A DNA stretch of 64,000 nucleotides from Nocardia salmonicida NBRC 13393 (GCF_001613085.1 NZ_BDBR01000027.1:62001-126000); one strand, 5' to 3'. Shown: positions 36,360 to 45,374, numbered from the stretch's first letter. A program made the numbers and translations. Notes: generated from the letters alone by a model not told the origin.

Positions 36360-37268
36360 TCAGAAAGGGCGCTTGGCTCGGATGATCGCGGCGAGGTATT
36401 CGTAATCCGAGGCCCGCGCGGAGGACCCCCGATAGGCGAGCCCGATGGTGCGGCCAGGAGCGGGAGTCGCGAAGCGCGCGGTGTCCAGACTCGCGCGCGC
36501 GGTCTCGGCGGCCACGGCCATCTCCGGGATGAGCGTCACGCCGAGCCCGCCTGCCACGCACTGCACGACCGTGGTCAGCGAGGCGGCGCGGGTATCGCCG
36601 ACCGTCCCGGGTTGCACGTCGGCCGAGCGGCACAGGTCAAGGGTCTGATCACGCAGGCAATGGCCCTCGTCGAGCAGCAGCAGCGGTAGGTCGGCGAGGG
36701 CGGGCGCGGCCAGGTCGGTACGGCCGGCGAGCTCGTGGCCGCGCGGCGTGACCAGCACGAATTCCTCGCTGTAGAGCGGAATCTCGACCAAGCCGTTCGC
36801 TTCGCTCGGCAACGCGAGCACCGCCACGTCGAGCACACCGGTGCGCAGACCCTCCAGTAGCCGCGCGGTCTGGTCCTCGACCACCTGGGGCAGCACCCCG
36901 GGCAGTTTGCGGCGTAACTCGGGCAACAGTTCGGGCAGCACGTAGGGGGCGACGGTCGGAATGATGCCCACGCGCAGCGTGCCGCCGAGAGTGTCGCCGG
37001 TCGCCGAGGCCACGAATCGGTCGGCGGCTTCCAGGGTGGCCATGGCCTGCGGCAGCAGCCGCATCCCCGCGGCGGTGACCAGCACGCGGCGGGTGCTGCG
37101 CTCGATCAATTGGAGCCCGAGTCCGTTTTCCAGTGATGCCAGTGCCTGCGATAACGTGGGTTGACTCACAGTCAAACGCGCTGCGGCGGTGCCGAAATGC
37201 CGGTATTCGGCGACGGCCACGAACGCACGCAGCTGCGACAGGGTTGGCTGATAAGTCTGATCACTCAC
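36360..37268 (-). CDS. oxyR: LysR-family peroxide sensor OxyR
   Basis: 302 residues. N-terminal LysR helix-turn-helix (LRAFVAVAEYRHFGTAAARLTVSQPTLSQALASLE); C-terminal regulatory domain with the redox pair C204 and C213 (GHCLRDQTL...C), spaced nine apart as C199/C208 of E. coli OxyR. Peroxide should oxidise the pair to a disulfide and switch on ahpC. It is divergent from ahpC with an 81-bp gap, the classic actinobacterial arrangement, intact here unlike in M. tuberculosis, where oxyR is a pseudogene. Confidence 0.95.
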   Translation of the reverse strand: MSDQTYQPTLSQLRAFVAVAEYRHFGTAAARLTVSQPTLSQALASLENGLGLQLIERSTRRVLVTAAGMRLLPQAMATLEAADRFVASATGDTLGGTLRVGIIPTVAPYVLPELLPELRRKLPGVLPQVVEDQTARLLEGLRTGVLDVAVLALPSEANGLVEIPLYSEEFVLVTPRGHELAGRTDLAAPALADLPLLLLDEGHCLRDQTLDLCRSADVQPGTVGDTRAASLTTVVQCVAGGLGVTLIPEMAVAAETARASLDTARFATPAPGRTIGLAYRGSSARASDYEYLAAIIRAKRPF

Positions 37269-37277
37269 ACCTATCAG
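37248..37277. promoter_or_regulatory. Candidate OxyR operator
   Basis: Inverted repeat CTGATA (37248-37253) and TATCAG (37272-37277) overlaps the oxyR start and faces ahpC. The location suits a divergent OxyR target site; sequence support is moderate. Confidence 0.45.
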
Positions 37278-37349
37278 TGTACGACCAGCAATCGGCTTTA
37301 CCTTTCAGTAGGCTGACCATCAACCACACCACCACTGAGGAGACGAAGC

Positions 37350-37937
37350 ATGGCTCTGCTGACCATCGGCGACCAATTCCCGGCATACAACCTCAAGGCC
37401 GTCATCGGAGGCGATCTCTCCAAGGTCGACGCCCAGCAGCCCGACGATTACTTCACCCAGATCACCAGCGACGACCACGCGGGCAAGTGGCGCATCGTGT
37501 TCTTCTGGCCCAAGGACTTCACCTTCGTGTGCCCGACCGAGATCGCCGCGTTCGGCAAGCTGAACGAGGAGTTCGCCGATCGTGACGCGCAGGTCCTCGG
37601 CGCCTCGGTCGACAACGAGTTCGTGCACTTCCAGTGGCGCGCCCAGCACGAGGATCTCAAGACCCTGCCCTTCCCGATCCTGTCCGACCTCAAGCGTGAA
37701 CTGGCTACCGCCGCCGGTGTTCTCAACGCCGACGGCGTCGCCGACCGCGCCACCTTCATCGTCGACCCGAACAACGAGGTGCAGTTCGTCTCGGTGACCG
37801 CCGGTTCGGTCGGTCGCAATGTCGACGAGGTGCTGCGCGTGCTCGACGCCCTGCAGTCCGACGAGCTGTGCGCCTGCAACTGGAAGAAGGGCGACCCGAC
37901 CATCAACGCGGGCGAGTTGCTCACCGCCAGCGTCTGA
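37350..37937 (+). CDS. ahpC: Alkyl hydroperoxide reductase AhpC
   Basis: 195-residue 2-Cys peroxiredoxin that reduces peroxides and peroxynitrite. Peroxidatic C61 lies in FTFVCPTE; C174 and C176 (CACNWKKGDP) match the three-cysteine arrangement of mycobacterial AhpC, which is recycled through AhpD. GAGGAG lies before the ATG. ahpD follows 41 bp later, and the gene is controlled divergently with oxyR. Confidence 0.97.
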   Translation: MALLTIGDQFPAYNLKAVIGGDLSKVDAQQPDDYFTQITSDDHAGKWRIVFFWPKDFTFVCPTEIAAFGKLNEEFADRDAQVLGASVDNEFVHFQWRAQHEDLKTLPFPILSDLKRELATAAGVLNADGVADRATFIVDPNNEVQFVSVTAGSVGRNVDEVLRVLDALQSDELCACNWKKGDPTINAGELLTASV

Positions 37938-37978
37938 ACCACTTCCCCACCGAACCACCCTGAAGGAGCCCCACTGTC

Positions 37979-38518
37979 ATGAGCATCGAGAACCTGAAGA
38001 ACTCTCTTCCCGAGTACGCCAAGGACCTCAAGCTCAATCTGTCCTCGCTGGCCCGCACCACGGTGCTCAACGAGCAGCAGCTGTGGGGCACCCTGCTGGC
38101 TTCGGCCGCCGCCACACGCTCGGCCACCACCCTGCGTGAGGTCGCCGAGGAGGCCGCCGACGTGCTCTCGGCCGAGGCCTACGAGGCCGCGCTCGGCGCC
38201 GCGTCGATCATGGGCATGAACAACGTGTTCTACCGGGGTAAGGCCTTCCTGGACGGTCGTTACGACGACCTGCGCGCGGGTCTGCGGATGAACATCATCG
38301 GCAACCCCGGCGTCGACAAGGCCGATTTCGAGCTGTGGTCGTTCGCGGTCTCCTCGATCAACGGCTGCGCGCACTGCCTCGAAGCGCACGAGAAGACGCT
38401 GCGCGAGGCGGGTGTGTCGCGCGAGGTGATCTTCGAGTCGCTGCGTGCGGCGGCGATCGTCGCCGGCGTCGGTCAGGCCGTGGCGTCCACCGAGGCGCTG
38501 GCCTCGGCCGCCGTCTGA
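37979..38518 (+). CDS. ahpD: Alkyl hydroperoxide reductase AhpD
   Basis: 179-residue carboxymuconolactone-decarboxylase-fold disulfide reductase, partner of AhpC. The proton-relay and redox centre E118, C130, C133 (CAHC) and H137 are all in place. The length matches the mycobacterial enzyme. It is cotranscribed with ahpC and ends before a strong hairpin. Confidence 0.97.
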   Translation: MSIENLKNSLPEYAKDLKLNLSSLARTTVLNEQQLWGTLLASAAATRSATTLREVAEEAADVLSAEAYEAALGAASIMGMNNVFYRGKAFLDGRYDDLRAGLRMNIIGNPGVDKADFELWSFAVSSINGCAHCLEAHEKTLREAGVSREVIFESLRAAAIVAGVGQAVASTEALASAAV

Positions 38519-38550
38519 GTCGGTTTCGCGCCTGTTCCCGCAGGTGTTGA

Positions 38551-38583
38551 GCGGCCCCGATCCGGTTTCCGGGTCGGGGCCGC
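38551..38583 (+). terminator. Hairpin terminator after ahpCD
   Basis: GCGGCCCCGA pairs perfectly with TCGGGGCCGC, and the stem continues through one G-T pair and CCGG/CCGG to a 3-nt loop. About 15 bp in total, 33 bp after the ahpD stop. Confidence 0.8.
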
Positions 38584-38647
38584 TGCTGCGTGGAACGGAC
38601 ACGGCGGGGCGCTCGGCGCCGCTGAGCGGGCCGGTAGGCTCACGATC

Positions 38648-39349
38648 ATGAACGCACATGATGTGCCCGATGCCCCGGATATCCAGGTCGAGGTCGTCCG
38701 AGTGTTCACCGATCCGGCCGGAAATCTCGGCAACGCGCTCGGCATCGCCCGCGCCGGCGATGTCGTCGCCCTCGACAAGCAGGAGCTGGCGGCGAGGTTG
38801 GGGTTCAGCGAGACCACGGTGGTCTCCGATCCGGTCGACGGCGTCGCCGACGTCCGCATCTACACACCCGCCGTCGAGTTGCCCTTCGCCGGGCATCCCA
38901 CCGTCGGCACCGCGTGGTGGCTCGATGTCCAGCGCACGCCGGTGCACACCTTGCGGGTGCCCGCGGGCCCGGTGGCCGTCACCCGGACAGACGGCCTGAC
39001 CTGGATCACCGCGCGCGCCGAGTGGGCGCCGAAATTCGTTTTCCGGCAACTGGATTCGGCCGAGGAGCTGGCGGCATTGGCGCCCGGCGACTTCACCGCC
39101 GGCCAGCACTTCTTCTGGGCGTGGACCGACGAGTCGCGTGGCGCGCTGCGGGCCAGGATGTTCGCCCCGGCGATGGGCATCGCCGAGGACGAGGCGACCG
39201 GAGCGGCGGCGGTCGCGCTCACCGGGCAGTTGCGTCGCGGGCTGATCATCACGCAGGGGCAGGGCTCACAGCTCTACACCGAATGGGACTCCGACGGCTG
39301 GGTGCGCCTGGGTGGGCGCGTCGCCGAAGATCACGTAGTGGTGCTCTGA
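38648..39349 (+). CDS. PhzF family isomerase/epimerase-like protein
   Basis: 233 residues with the two-lobed PhzF/diaminopimelate-epimerase fold. The first-lobe motif VELPFAGHPTVGTAW (catalytic Glu in VELPF) and second-lobe EDEATGAAAVAL are clear. It is about 40-50 residues shorter than typical PhzF (around 280), with the reduction mainly in the second lobe. The substrate is unknown: phenazine genes are absent, so phenazine synthesis is not implied. ATG at 38648. It converges with the sigma/anti-sigma gene. Confidence 0.85.
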   Translation: MNAHDVPDAPDIQVEVVRVFTDPAGNLGNALGIARAGDVVALDKQELAARLGFSETTVVSDPVDGVADVRIYTPAVELPFAGHPTVGTAWWLDVQRTPVHTLRVPAGPVAVTRTDGLTWITARAEWAPKFVFRQLDSAEELAALAPGDFTAGQHFFWAWTDESRGALRARMFAPAMGIAEDEATGAAAVALTGQLRRGLIITQGQGSQLYTEWDSDGWVRLGGRVAEDHVVVL

Positions 39350-39352
39350 ACC

Positions 39353-39381
39353 GGCCGCAGCGAAGGCGCGGGTACGCCTAG
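39353..39381 (-). repeat. Short dispersed intergenic repeat, copy B
   Basis: Inverted copy of the element at 7915-7943 (on the minus strand CTAGGCGTACCCGCGCC and onward). It overlaps the TAG stop codon of the sigma/anti-sigma gene and fills the gap to the phzF-like gene. Confidence 0.6.
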
Positions 39382-40754
39382 CCCTCCGATTGACCGCCGA
39401 AGCGACGCAGCCAGGGCGGTCTGGCCGTCCAGTGACCGCGCCGTTGCGGTGCGGTGCCCAGGTCGGCGAGGATGCGGGTTTCGAGATTGCGGGGCGGGGT
39501 GTGCTGGTCGTCGGCGGCCAGCAGCGCGAGCACTTCGTGCACGCCACGGACGCGGGTGGCGAACTGCGACAGACTGTTCGCGGTGGTGACAGTGAGCTTG
39601 TTCTCGATGTGGTGGTGCTCGAGTTCGGCAACCGCGTCGAGCGCGTAGGCGTCGGCCAGTGACAGGACCGAGCCCGGCGGGCACCACGACTGTCTGGCCG
39701 TCCACCGGTCGATCCGCTGCTCGGCGAGCCGTTCGATGCTCTCCGCCAGCAATCTCGTGACCATCGGCACGCGCAGGCCGAGTTCGCGGCCGATGGCACG
39801 GTAGGTGCGGCCGCCGTAGTAGGCGAGAACGAAGATTTCGCAGCGGCTGTCGAGTGGGTCGTCGAAGCCGAGTCTGGCCGCGGCCGCGAGCCACGGCATG
39901 TCGTCGCCGCCGCGACGGTCCAGTCGCAGCCGCTGGACCGCGAGGCGATGGATCTGGGCCAGTAGCCAGGACTGGTCGGGGGTGAACGCCGGACTGTCGT
40001 TGGCAGTGGCCGCGTCGGGGCCCGGACGTTCTGTGTCGATGCCGAACTGTCGGGCATCGGGCCAATACGCGCCGAGGTGACCGAAGTCCCAGTGGGCCAT
40101 GTCGAGATGGTCCCCCTCGGTGTTGCCGGGGCTGGACCCCCCAGGGCCGGGAGAGGCAACACCGGTGTGGTCCGCGTCGGGATGGCGGGGCCCGCCTCCG
40201 TCATCGGCGCCGCCGTGGCGAGCCTCCGGATAGTCGGCGCCGAGGTGATCCGGCCCCTCGAAACGAGCGCCGGAGTCGACGTGGTCGACGCCTCCATCGG
40301 GCAGGCGGGAACCGTTATGGGTGTAGACGACGCCGCGACCGAAGGCGAGGTCCATCGAACCCGAGAGGTCGGGGCTCAGATCGGATCGCTGTTCGGTGGC
40401 GGCGAATGCCGAACGGCCCCATGGCGTGCCGAGGTCCGGGCCCGGCCGCGACGGCGGGCCGACCATCGTGTCGTCGGCGGATTCGGCGGACCGGGAAACA
40501 GGTTCCCGGTCGGTGTCGTCCTCGTCGACGATCCATTGCGCCGCTCGCGCACGCCGATATCCCTCACGGACGACATCTTCGGCCGCAGCGCGACGGTGCA
40601 GCACCCGAAGCGCCAATCCGAACGCGGCGGGGCCGGTGGCGCGATAGAGCGCGCGCATCTCCTCGCGATCGTCGGCGCCGCGGACGATCGCGGGGACGCG
40701 CGTACCGTCATCGCGGACCCCCGACGGCGGTTGGGGACCGCGCTGCCCGCTCAT
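39378..40754 (-). CDS. Composite ECF sigma factor-like / RskA anti-sigma-like protein
   Basis: 458 residues with an unusual order. Residues 30-75 resemble sigma region 2 (MRALYRATGPAAFGLALRVL, AAAEDVVREGYRRA). Residues 76-260 are a Gly/Asp/His/Pro-rich insertion with degenerate repeats (HLGADYPEARH, HLGAYWPDARQ). Residues 295-348 resemble sigma region 4 (FVLAYYGGRTYRAIGRELGL, then a recognition-helix-like stretch). Residues 366-435 resemble the N-terminal domain of RskA anti-sigma factors (LADAYALDAVAELEHHHIENKL, LALLAADDQHTPPRNLETRILADLG as family-like blocks) but lack the zinc-binding Cys. There is no membrane segment. The start ATG at 40754 has AGGA upstream; GTG at 40772 is an alternative. 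The assignment rests on motif likeness only. Confidence 0.6.
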   Translation of the reverse strand: MSGQRGPQPPSGVRDDGTRVPAIVRGADDREEMRALYRATGPAAFGLALRVLHRRAAAEDVVREGYRRARAAQWIVDEDDTDREPVSRSAESADDTMVGPPSRPGPDLGTPWGRSAFAATEQRSDLSPDLSGSMDLAFGRGVVYTHNGSRLPDGGVDHVDSGARFEGPDHLGADYPEARHGGADDGGGPRHPDADHTGVASPGPGGSSPGNTEGDHLDMAHWDFGHLGAYWPDARQFGIDTERPGPDAATANDSPAFTPDQSWLLAQIHRLAVQRLRLDRRGGDDMPWLAAAARLGFDDPLDSRCEIFVLAYYGGRTYRAIGRELGLRVPMVTRLLAESIERLAEQRIDRWTARQSWCPPGSVLSLADAYALDAVAELEHHHIENKLTVTTANSLSQFATRVRGVHEVLALLAADDQHTPPRNLETRILADLGTAPQRRGHWTARPPWLRRFGGQSEG

Positions 40755-40812
40755 CGTCGAATTCCTGCCCACACTAAGGCAATTCGCAGCGCGAGCGGTT
40801 GTGGATCGGTAT

Positions 40813-41436
40813 TCACCGGCCGATCGCGGCGATCAGCATGAACGCGGTCCCGATATCCATCACCACATGGGGCACCAGGGCCGAGGTCAACGGGTGGGAA
40901 CCGGCGGGATGGACGAAACGGTGCCAGCGTGACCGGTGACCGACGGTACCGAGGGCGAGCAGCGCGTCGAGGCCGAACAGCACCGCCAGCACCACGGCGG
41001 GCCAGCTAGCCCCATCGGTGCCGCCGTGCACCGCCCCGTGCCCGGCCATCGCGTAGAGCATCGCCGCGGCGGCGATCGTGTGATACCCGAGTGCCAGCAC
41101 GCCGTCGGGTTGCGATCCGGTGCGCCACCCCATGACGCGTTCGGCGAGCAGGATCGCGAACGCGACGGTGAGGGCGGTGAGCAGCCCGCGCATCGCGTGC
41201 GGATCGCTGGCGGCGGGGAACACCAGCATGGTCAGCATCACCAGGCACATGAGCAGGTGCGCGCTGTCGGATGCGGTATCGACACGGTGAGCCGGCGGTG
41301 TTCGCCTCGTCAGCCGAGTCGCCACGATCAGTGACGCCAGCACGAACGCGGCGACCACCGGCCACCGCACGAACGCATACTGCTCCACGAAATCGGCCAC
41401 ACCCCACCACTTTCGAGTCGACACCCGCTCCACCAT
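40813..41436 (-). CDS. DUF5134-like integral membrane protein
   Basis: 207 residues with about five or six hydrophobic segments. A conserved-looking His-rich pattern is seen (SAHLLMCLVMLTMLVFPA, LYAMAGHGAVHG, LVPHVVMDIGTAFML), which resembles actinobacterial DUF5134 proteins of unknown function. The start is uncertain: the ATG at 41436 is used, but internal GTG codons a few residues on are possible. Confidence 0.75.
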   Translation of the reverse strand: MVERVSTRKWWGVADFVEQYAFVRWPVVAAFVLASLIVATRLTRRTPPAHRVDTASDSAHLLMCLVMLTMLVFPAASDPHAMRGLLTALTVAFAILLAERVMGWRTGSQPDGVLALGYHTIAAAAMLYAMAGHGAVHGGTDGASWPAVVLAVLFGLDALLALGTVGHRSRWHRFVHPAGSHPLTSALVPHVVMDIGTAFMLIAAIGR

Positions 41437-41572
41437 GCTCGCACCCCGGTCACGGTCCCGGGGTTGTTTCCACGGTCAGGACGCACGGCCCGGGACGCCA
41501 CCCCGTTCGCCGAGCACACTGGGTAGTTGACCCGGATAGTCGGCCGGCTCCATCGACCCGCAAACTGGACTG

Positions 41573-42070
41573 ATGACCGATAACCCGACTGCCGCGGTCG
41601 ACCGACTCCGGGTGGTGGCCGACGATCTCTCCGGCGCCGACGTCCGTGCCCTGCTGGCCGCTCACCACCGGGAAATGGCCGACACCACCCCCGCGTGCAG
41701 CATGCACGCCCTCGACCTCACCGCCCTGCGCGATCCCGCGGTCACCGTGTGGAGCGCGTGGTCCGGCGACGATCTCGTCGGGTGCGGCGCCCTGAAGGAA
41801 CTCGATGCCGGGCACGCCGAGATCAAGTCCATGCGCACCGCTGACGGACACACCGGCCGAGGTGTGGCCGCCGCCGTGCTCGCACACCTGGTCGCGGTAG
41901 CCCGAGAACGCGGGTACCGCAGGCTGAGCCTGGAAACCGGCGCCGAGGACTTCTTCGCCCCGGCCCGCCGCCTCTACCTGCGCCACGGGTTCACCGAGTG
42001 CGGTCCGTTCGGCAGCTACTCCCCCGACCCGCTGAGCCGATTCTTCACCGTGGCGCTCGAACCTTCCTGA
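41573..42070 (+). CDS. GNAT family N-acetyltransferase
   Basis: 165-residue single-domain acetyltransferase. Acetyl-CoA binding region reads AEIKSMRTADGHTGRGVAAAVL, followed by RRLSLETGAEDFFAPARRLYLRHGF, the arrangement seen in YsnE/PhnO-like small-molecule acetyltransferases. The substrate is unknown. It stands alone between the DUF5134 gene (opposite strand) and the YCII gene. Confidence 0.9.
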   Translation: MTDNPTAAVDRLRVVADDLSGADVRALLAAHHREMADTTPACSMHALDLTALRDPAVTVWSAWSGDDLVGCGALKELDAGHAEIKSMRTADGHTGRGVAAAVLAHLVAVARERGYRRLSLETGAEDFFAPARRLYLRHGFTECGPFGSYSPDPLSRFFTVALEPS

Positions 42071-42166
42071 TTCCGCGCGAGATGATGTAGACACAGCGTG
42101 GCCGACTCCGACGTTCCAGGTGAGGATGGGTCATCGGGACGCATCCGCGATCGCGAAGGAGCCACG

Positions 42167-42541
42167 ATGAAGTACGTGATCTTGATCCACTCCAACCCCC
42201 AGCCGTGGGGCCACCCGACCGGTGACTACCTGCCCGAATTCCAGGCGCTGCCCGTTGCGGAACGCGGGCGGATCACCGCGGATTTCGAGGCGTTGCTCGG
42301 CGAGATGAGCGAGCGGGGCGAACTGGTGAGCGGTGCGGCGCTCGGTGCGCCCGAGTCCTCGCGGCTGTATCGCTGGGACGACGGCAAGCCGCTGGCCACC
42401 GATGGTCCCTACTCCGAAGCCAAGGAGCATCTGGCCGGGTTCTTCCTGATCGATGTCGAGGATCGGGCACGGGCCGAGGAGATCGCCGCGCAGTTCGCAG
42501 GCCCTGGCGAGACCGTCGAACTGCGATCGATCATGAGCTGA
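42167..42541 (+). CDS. YCII-related (DGPF domain) protein
   Basis: 124-residue dimeric alpha/beta-barrel protein; MKYVILIHSNPQPW and the DGPYSEAKEHLAGFFLIDVED block are diagnostic. Members normally pair with an ECF sigma factor of the DUF6596 group, and here the remnant of such a sigma gene starts 8 bp downstream. GAAGGA lies 6 bp before the ATG at 42167, which rejects an upstream in-frame start. The function is probably regulatory or sensory, and unproven. Confidence 0.92.
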   Translation: MKYVILIHSNPQPWGHPTGDYLPEFQALPVAERGRITADFEALLGEMSERGELVSGAALGAPESSRLYRWDDGKPLATDGPYSEAKEHLAGFFLIDVEDRARAEEIAAQFAGPGETVELRSIMS

Positions 42542-42549
42542 ACCGACCG

Positions 42550-43177
42550 ATGGACGCGAGCGCGGTCGAGGACGTGTGGCGGCAGGAGGCGCCAACTCCA
42601 CGCGGTGATCCCCGACCACGACGAGATCACCGGTGTGCTGGCCCTGATGCTGCTCACCCACGCCCGCTGCGCTGCCCGCACTCGGGACGGCGAACTGGTG
42701 CCGCTGGCCGAGCAGGACCGCACGCGCTGGGATCAACCGATGATCGCCGAGGGAGTGGCGATCCTCGAGCGGGTACTGCCCCGCGGTCACGTCGGCCGGT
42801 TCCAGCTCCAAGCGGCGATCGCGGCGGTCCACGCCGAATCTCCCACGTGGGCGAGCACCGACTGGCATCAGATCAGCATCCTCTACGCCATGCTCGACCG
42901 CATCGCGCCCGGCCCGATCGTCACGCTCAATCGCGCGGTCGCCGTCGGCACGGCCTTCGACCCGAGAGACGGTCTGGCCCTGGTGGATCCGCTACTCGAC
43001 GACCCGCTGATGGTCCGCCATCACCGCACCCACGCGGTGCGCGCCCACCTGCTCGAATTGATCGGCGACCGGCCCGCGGCCCTCGAAAGCTACCGCCGCG
43101 CGGCACAACTCACCGCCAGCATTCCCGAGCAGCGCTATCTCAACGCCCGCCTCCGCCATCTCACCGACGACGACTGA
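42550..43177 (+). pseudogene. ECF sigma factor (DUF6596 type) with the sigma domains deleted
   Basis: The start MDASAVEDVWRQEA, typical of the family's N-terminus, is present at 42550 in one frame. After about 14 codons the reading switches to another frame at the typical C-terminal domain (VIPDHDEITGVLALMLLTHAR, then TDWHQISILYAMLDR and NRAVAV), running to the stop at 43175-43177. Regions 2 and 4, about 170-200 residues and the whole DNA/RNAP-binding part, are missing, and the junction is out of frame near 42590. A GTG at 42605 could still start a free 190-residue C-terminal domain. It is most simply a deletion pseudogene, although expression of the tail is possible. Confidence 0.8.
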
Positions 43178-43210
43178 GTCCCCCGGGGTACCACTGAACC
43201 GGCGGACGAA

Positions 43211-44434
43211 TCAGCCGAGGGCGCGGGCGAATCCGGCAGCGAGCTCGGCGACCTGCGCGTCGGTCATGACGAACGAGGGCGAGATCTGCATCGCGCCCGC
43301 TCCGGCGGCGCGGCCCGAGATGCCGTGTTCGCGCAGCGTTTTCACCAGGGCGGGGCCTTCGGAGGGGTCGGCGAGTTGGACCGCGGCCACGGCGCCGAGA
43401 CCGCTGCGGACTTCGGCGACGCGAGGGTGATCGGCCAAGGGCGCCAACGCGGTGTGCAGGGTGGATTCGAGGCGGGCGGCCTCTTCGAGCAGACCTTCGC
43501 GTTCGACGATGGCGAGGTTGGCCAGGGCCGCGGCGGCCGCACCGGCGTGGCCGCCGTAGGTGTAGCCGTGGCGGAACCAGGTGCCACCGGCGTAGAAGGG
43601 CTCGGCCACGTGGGGGGCGATGAAGACCGCGCCCATCGGGAGGTAGCCGGAGGTGAGGCCCTTGGCGGTGGTCATCAGATCGGGCTGCAGATCGAAGCGG
43701 GTGGAGGCGAACCAGGAGCCACCGATGCGGCCGAACCCGGTGACGACCTCGTCGGCGACGAACAGGATGTCGTGGTCGCGGCAGATCTGGCGGACCTCGG
43801 CCAGGTAGCCCTCGGGCGGCAGGTACACCCCGCCTGCACCGATGATCGGTTCGCAGAAGAACGCGGCGATCTGCTCGGCGCCGACCTCTTCGATCAGGGC
43901 GAGCAGCGACTTCGCGTCGTCCCATTCGACCGTGCGGGTGTCGGCGACCAGCACGCCGTAGCCCTCCTTGTTCGGCGTCAGGCCGCCGAGCGCGGTGCTC
44001 GCGTAATGCATGCCGTGGTAGGCCAACCGACGACCGACCAGGATCTTTTTGTCGGCGCGGCCCTGTTCGTGCCAGTAGCGGCGGGCCAGCTTGGCCGCGG
44101 TCTCCACCGAATCGGAGCCGCCGGAGGTGAAGAAGATCTTGCTGCCGGGAACAGGCGCGATCGACGAGAGTTTCTCGGCGAGTTCCTGGGTGGGGGCTTC
44201 GGTGAGGTCGCCGAAGTTGGAGTAGTGCGCGATGGTGCGCAACTGATCGGCGACGGCGTCGGCGATCTCCCCGCGACCGTGCCCCACGTTGGCGAACCAC
44301 AGCCCGGCGGTGGCATCGAGGTAGCGCTTGCCCGCGGTGTCGAAGACGTAGGCGCCCTCGCCGCGAGCGACAACGAACGCACCGTCACGATTGACGGCAC
44401 CCATATCGGCGAATCCATGCCAGAGCGCATTCAT
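43211..44434 (-). CDS. Class III (omega) aminotransferase
   Basis: 407-residue PLP-dependent fold type I aminotransferase. GSDSVETAAKLAR, the cofactor-contacting FVADEVVTGFGR and the Schiff-base Lys in TTAKGLTSGYLPMGAV are clear. The N-terminal LDATAGLWFANVGHG block resembles omega-amino acid:pyruvate or beta-alanine/polyamine transaminases. The substrate is not assigned; possible use of putrescine is only suggested by the spermidine operon elsewhere in the window. It converges with the sigma remnant. Confidence 0.9.
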   Translation of the reverse strand: MNALWHGFADMGAVNRDGAFVVARGEGAYVFDTAGKRYLDATAGLWFANVGHGRGEIADAVADQLRTIAHYSNFGDLTEAPTQELAEKLSSIAPVPGSKIFFTSGGSDSVETAAKLARRYWHEQGRADKKILVGRRLAYHGMHYASTALGGLTPNKEGYGVLVADTRTVEWDDAKSLLALIEEVGAEQIAAFFCEPIIGAGGVYLPPEGYLAEVRQICRDHDILFVADEVVTGFGRIGGSWFASTRFDLQPDLMTTAKGLTSGYLPMGAVFIAPHVAEPFYAGGTWFRHGYTYGGHAGAAAAALANLAIVEREGLLEEAARLESTLHTALAPLADHPRVAEVRSGLGAVAAVQLADPSEGPALVKTLREHGISGRAAGAGAMQISPSFVMTDAQVAELAAGFARALG

Positions 44435-44487
44435 GGGTCCACATTTACCCCACCCGGCACGAACCCGCGCACCGGGCCCGCCGTGGG

Positions 44488-45129
44488 TCAGACTTCGGAC
44501 TTGCGTTCACGCCACCGAGCGGGCAGGTCTCCCAGCGACGCCATGGCAACCGCGAGCACGACGAACACCACCAGCAATACCGCGAGCCCGATCGTCAGCG
44601 ACACATATCCCTGGGTGCGCGGGTCGATGAACGGGTAGGGGTACCAGTCGACGATCGGGCCGCGGATCAGGCTGTAGACGCCGTAGGCCACCGGGAAGAT
44701 CAGCCACAGGCCGATCAGTTCCGGGCTGGGGCGCAGGCGCGCGGCCATCGCGACGAACAACCAGTCCAGCAGCAGGACCAGCGGCACGATGCGGTGCAGG
44801 ACATCGTTGATCCACTTGTCGGTGAGCATCACGTCGACGTCGGCCAGCAGGACCGCGTAGACGACCATCGTGATGAGCATGTACAGGGTGACCGCGCCGC
44901 GAAACGTCTGCCAGCGCGGGCTCTGCGGGGCGAGAGTGCCCCCGACGAGCAGCACGATCACGGTCAAGATGTTGGACTCGATGGTGAAGTAGCTCAGGTA
45001 GTTCGTGAGTGAGAAGCTCGCCGAGTCCATGTTGCGCAGCGGAATCCACACCAGGGCGAGGATCCCGAGCACACCGAAGGCGATCCGGTAGGCCCTGATC
45101 CACCACGCCGTCCGCACCGATGCACTCAT
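44488..45129 (-). CDS. Pr6Pr family six-helix membrane protein
   Basis: 213 residues with about six hydrophobic helices. LSYFTIESNIL, VLHRIVPLVLLLDWL, YSLIRGPIVDWYPYPFIDP and GY are the landmark motifs of the Pr6Pr family. Located in the plasma membrane; function unknown. It is transcribed divergently from hrpA across a 245-bp gap. Confidence 0.88.
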   Translation of the reverse strand: MSASVRTAWWIRAYRIAFGVLGILALVWIPLRNMDSASFSLTNYLSYFTIESNILTVIVLLVGGTLAPQSPRWQTFRGAVTLYMLITMVVYAVLLADVDVMLTDKWINDVLHRIVPLVLLLDWLFVAMAARLRPSPELIGLWLIFPVAYGVYSLIRGPIVDWYPYPFIDPRTQGYVSLTIGLAVLLVVFVVLAVAMASLGDLPARWRERKSEV

Positions 45130-45374
45130 GTCACGCCCTCTCCGAATGCTGTGGCGGTCCTGCTGCGCCCATCGACCGCTCGTGCCGGGATCTTCGCATG
45201 ACGCAGCCTCACTGACCGGGAGCTCGAGCTCGCACGCCCGTCGCGTCGCGCGTGATCACGGGACGCGCGGACCGCGACGGGCAGACGTCGCGGTGTGTCG
45301 TTGGTCTCCGCGAGGGCGCGAGCGGGCAACGCGGGGGAAAACCGGTGGCGGGCTTCGCTAGGCTGGTAGGCGCA

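Noticed and set aside
38648..39349. Phenazine biosynthesis locus
   Set aside because: Only the PhzF fold is present; no other phz gene is nearby, and PhzF-like proteins are common without phenazines.
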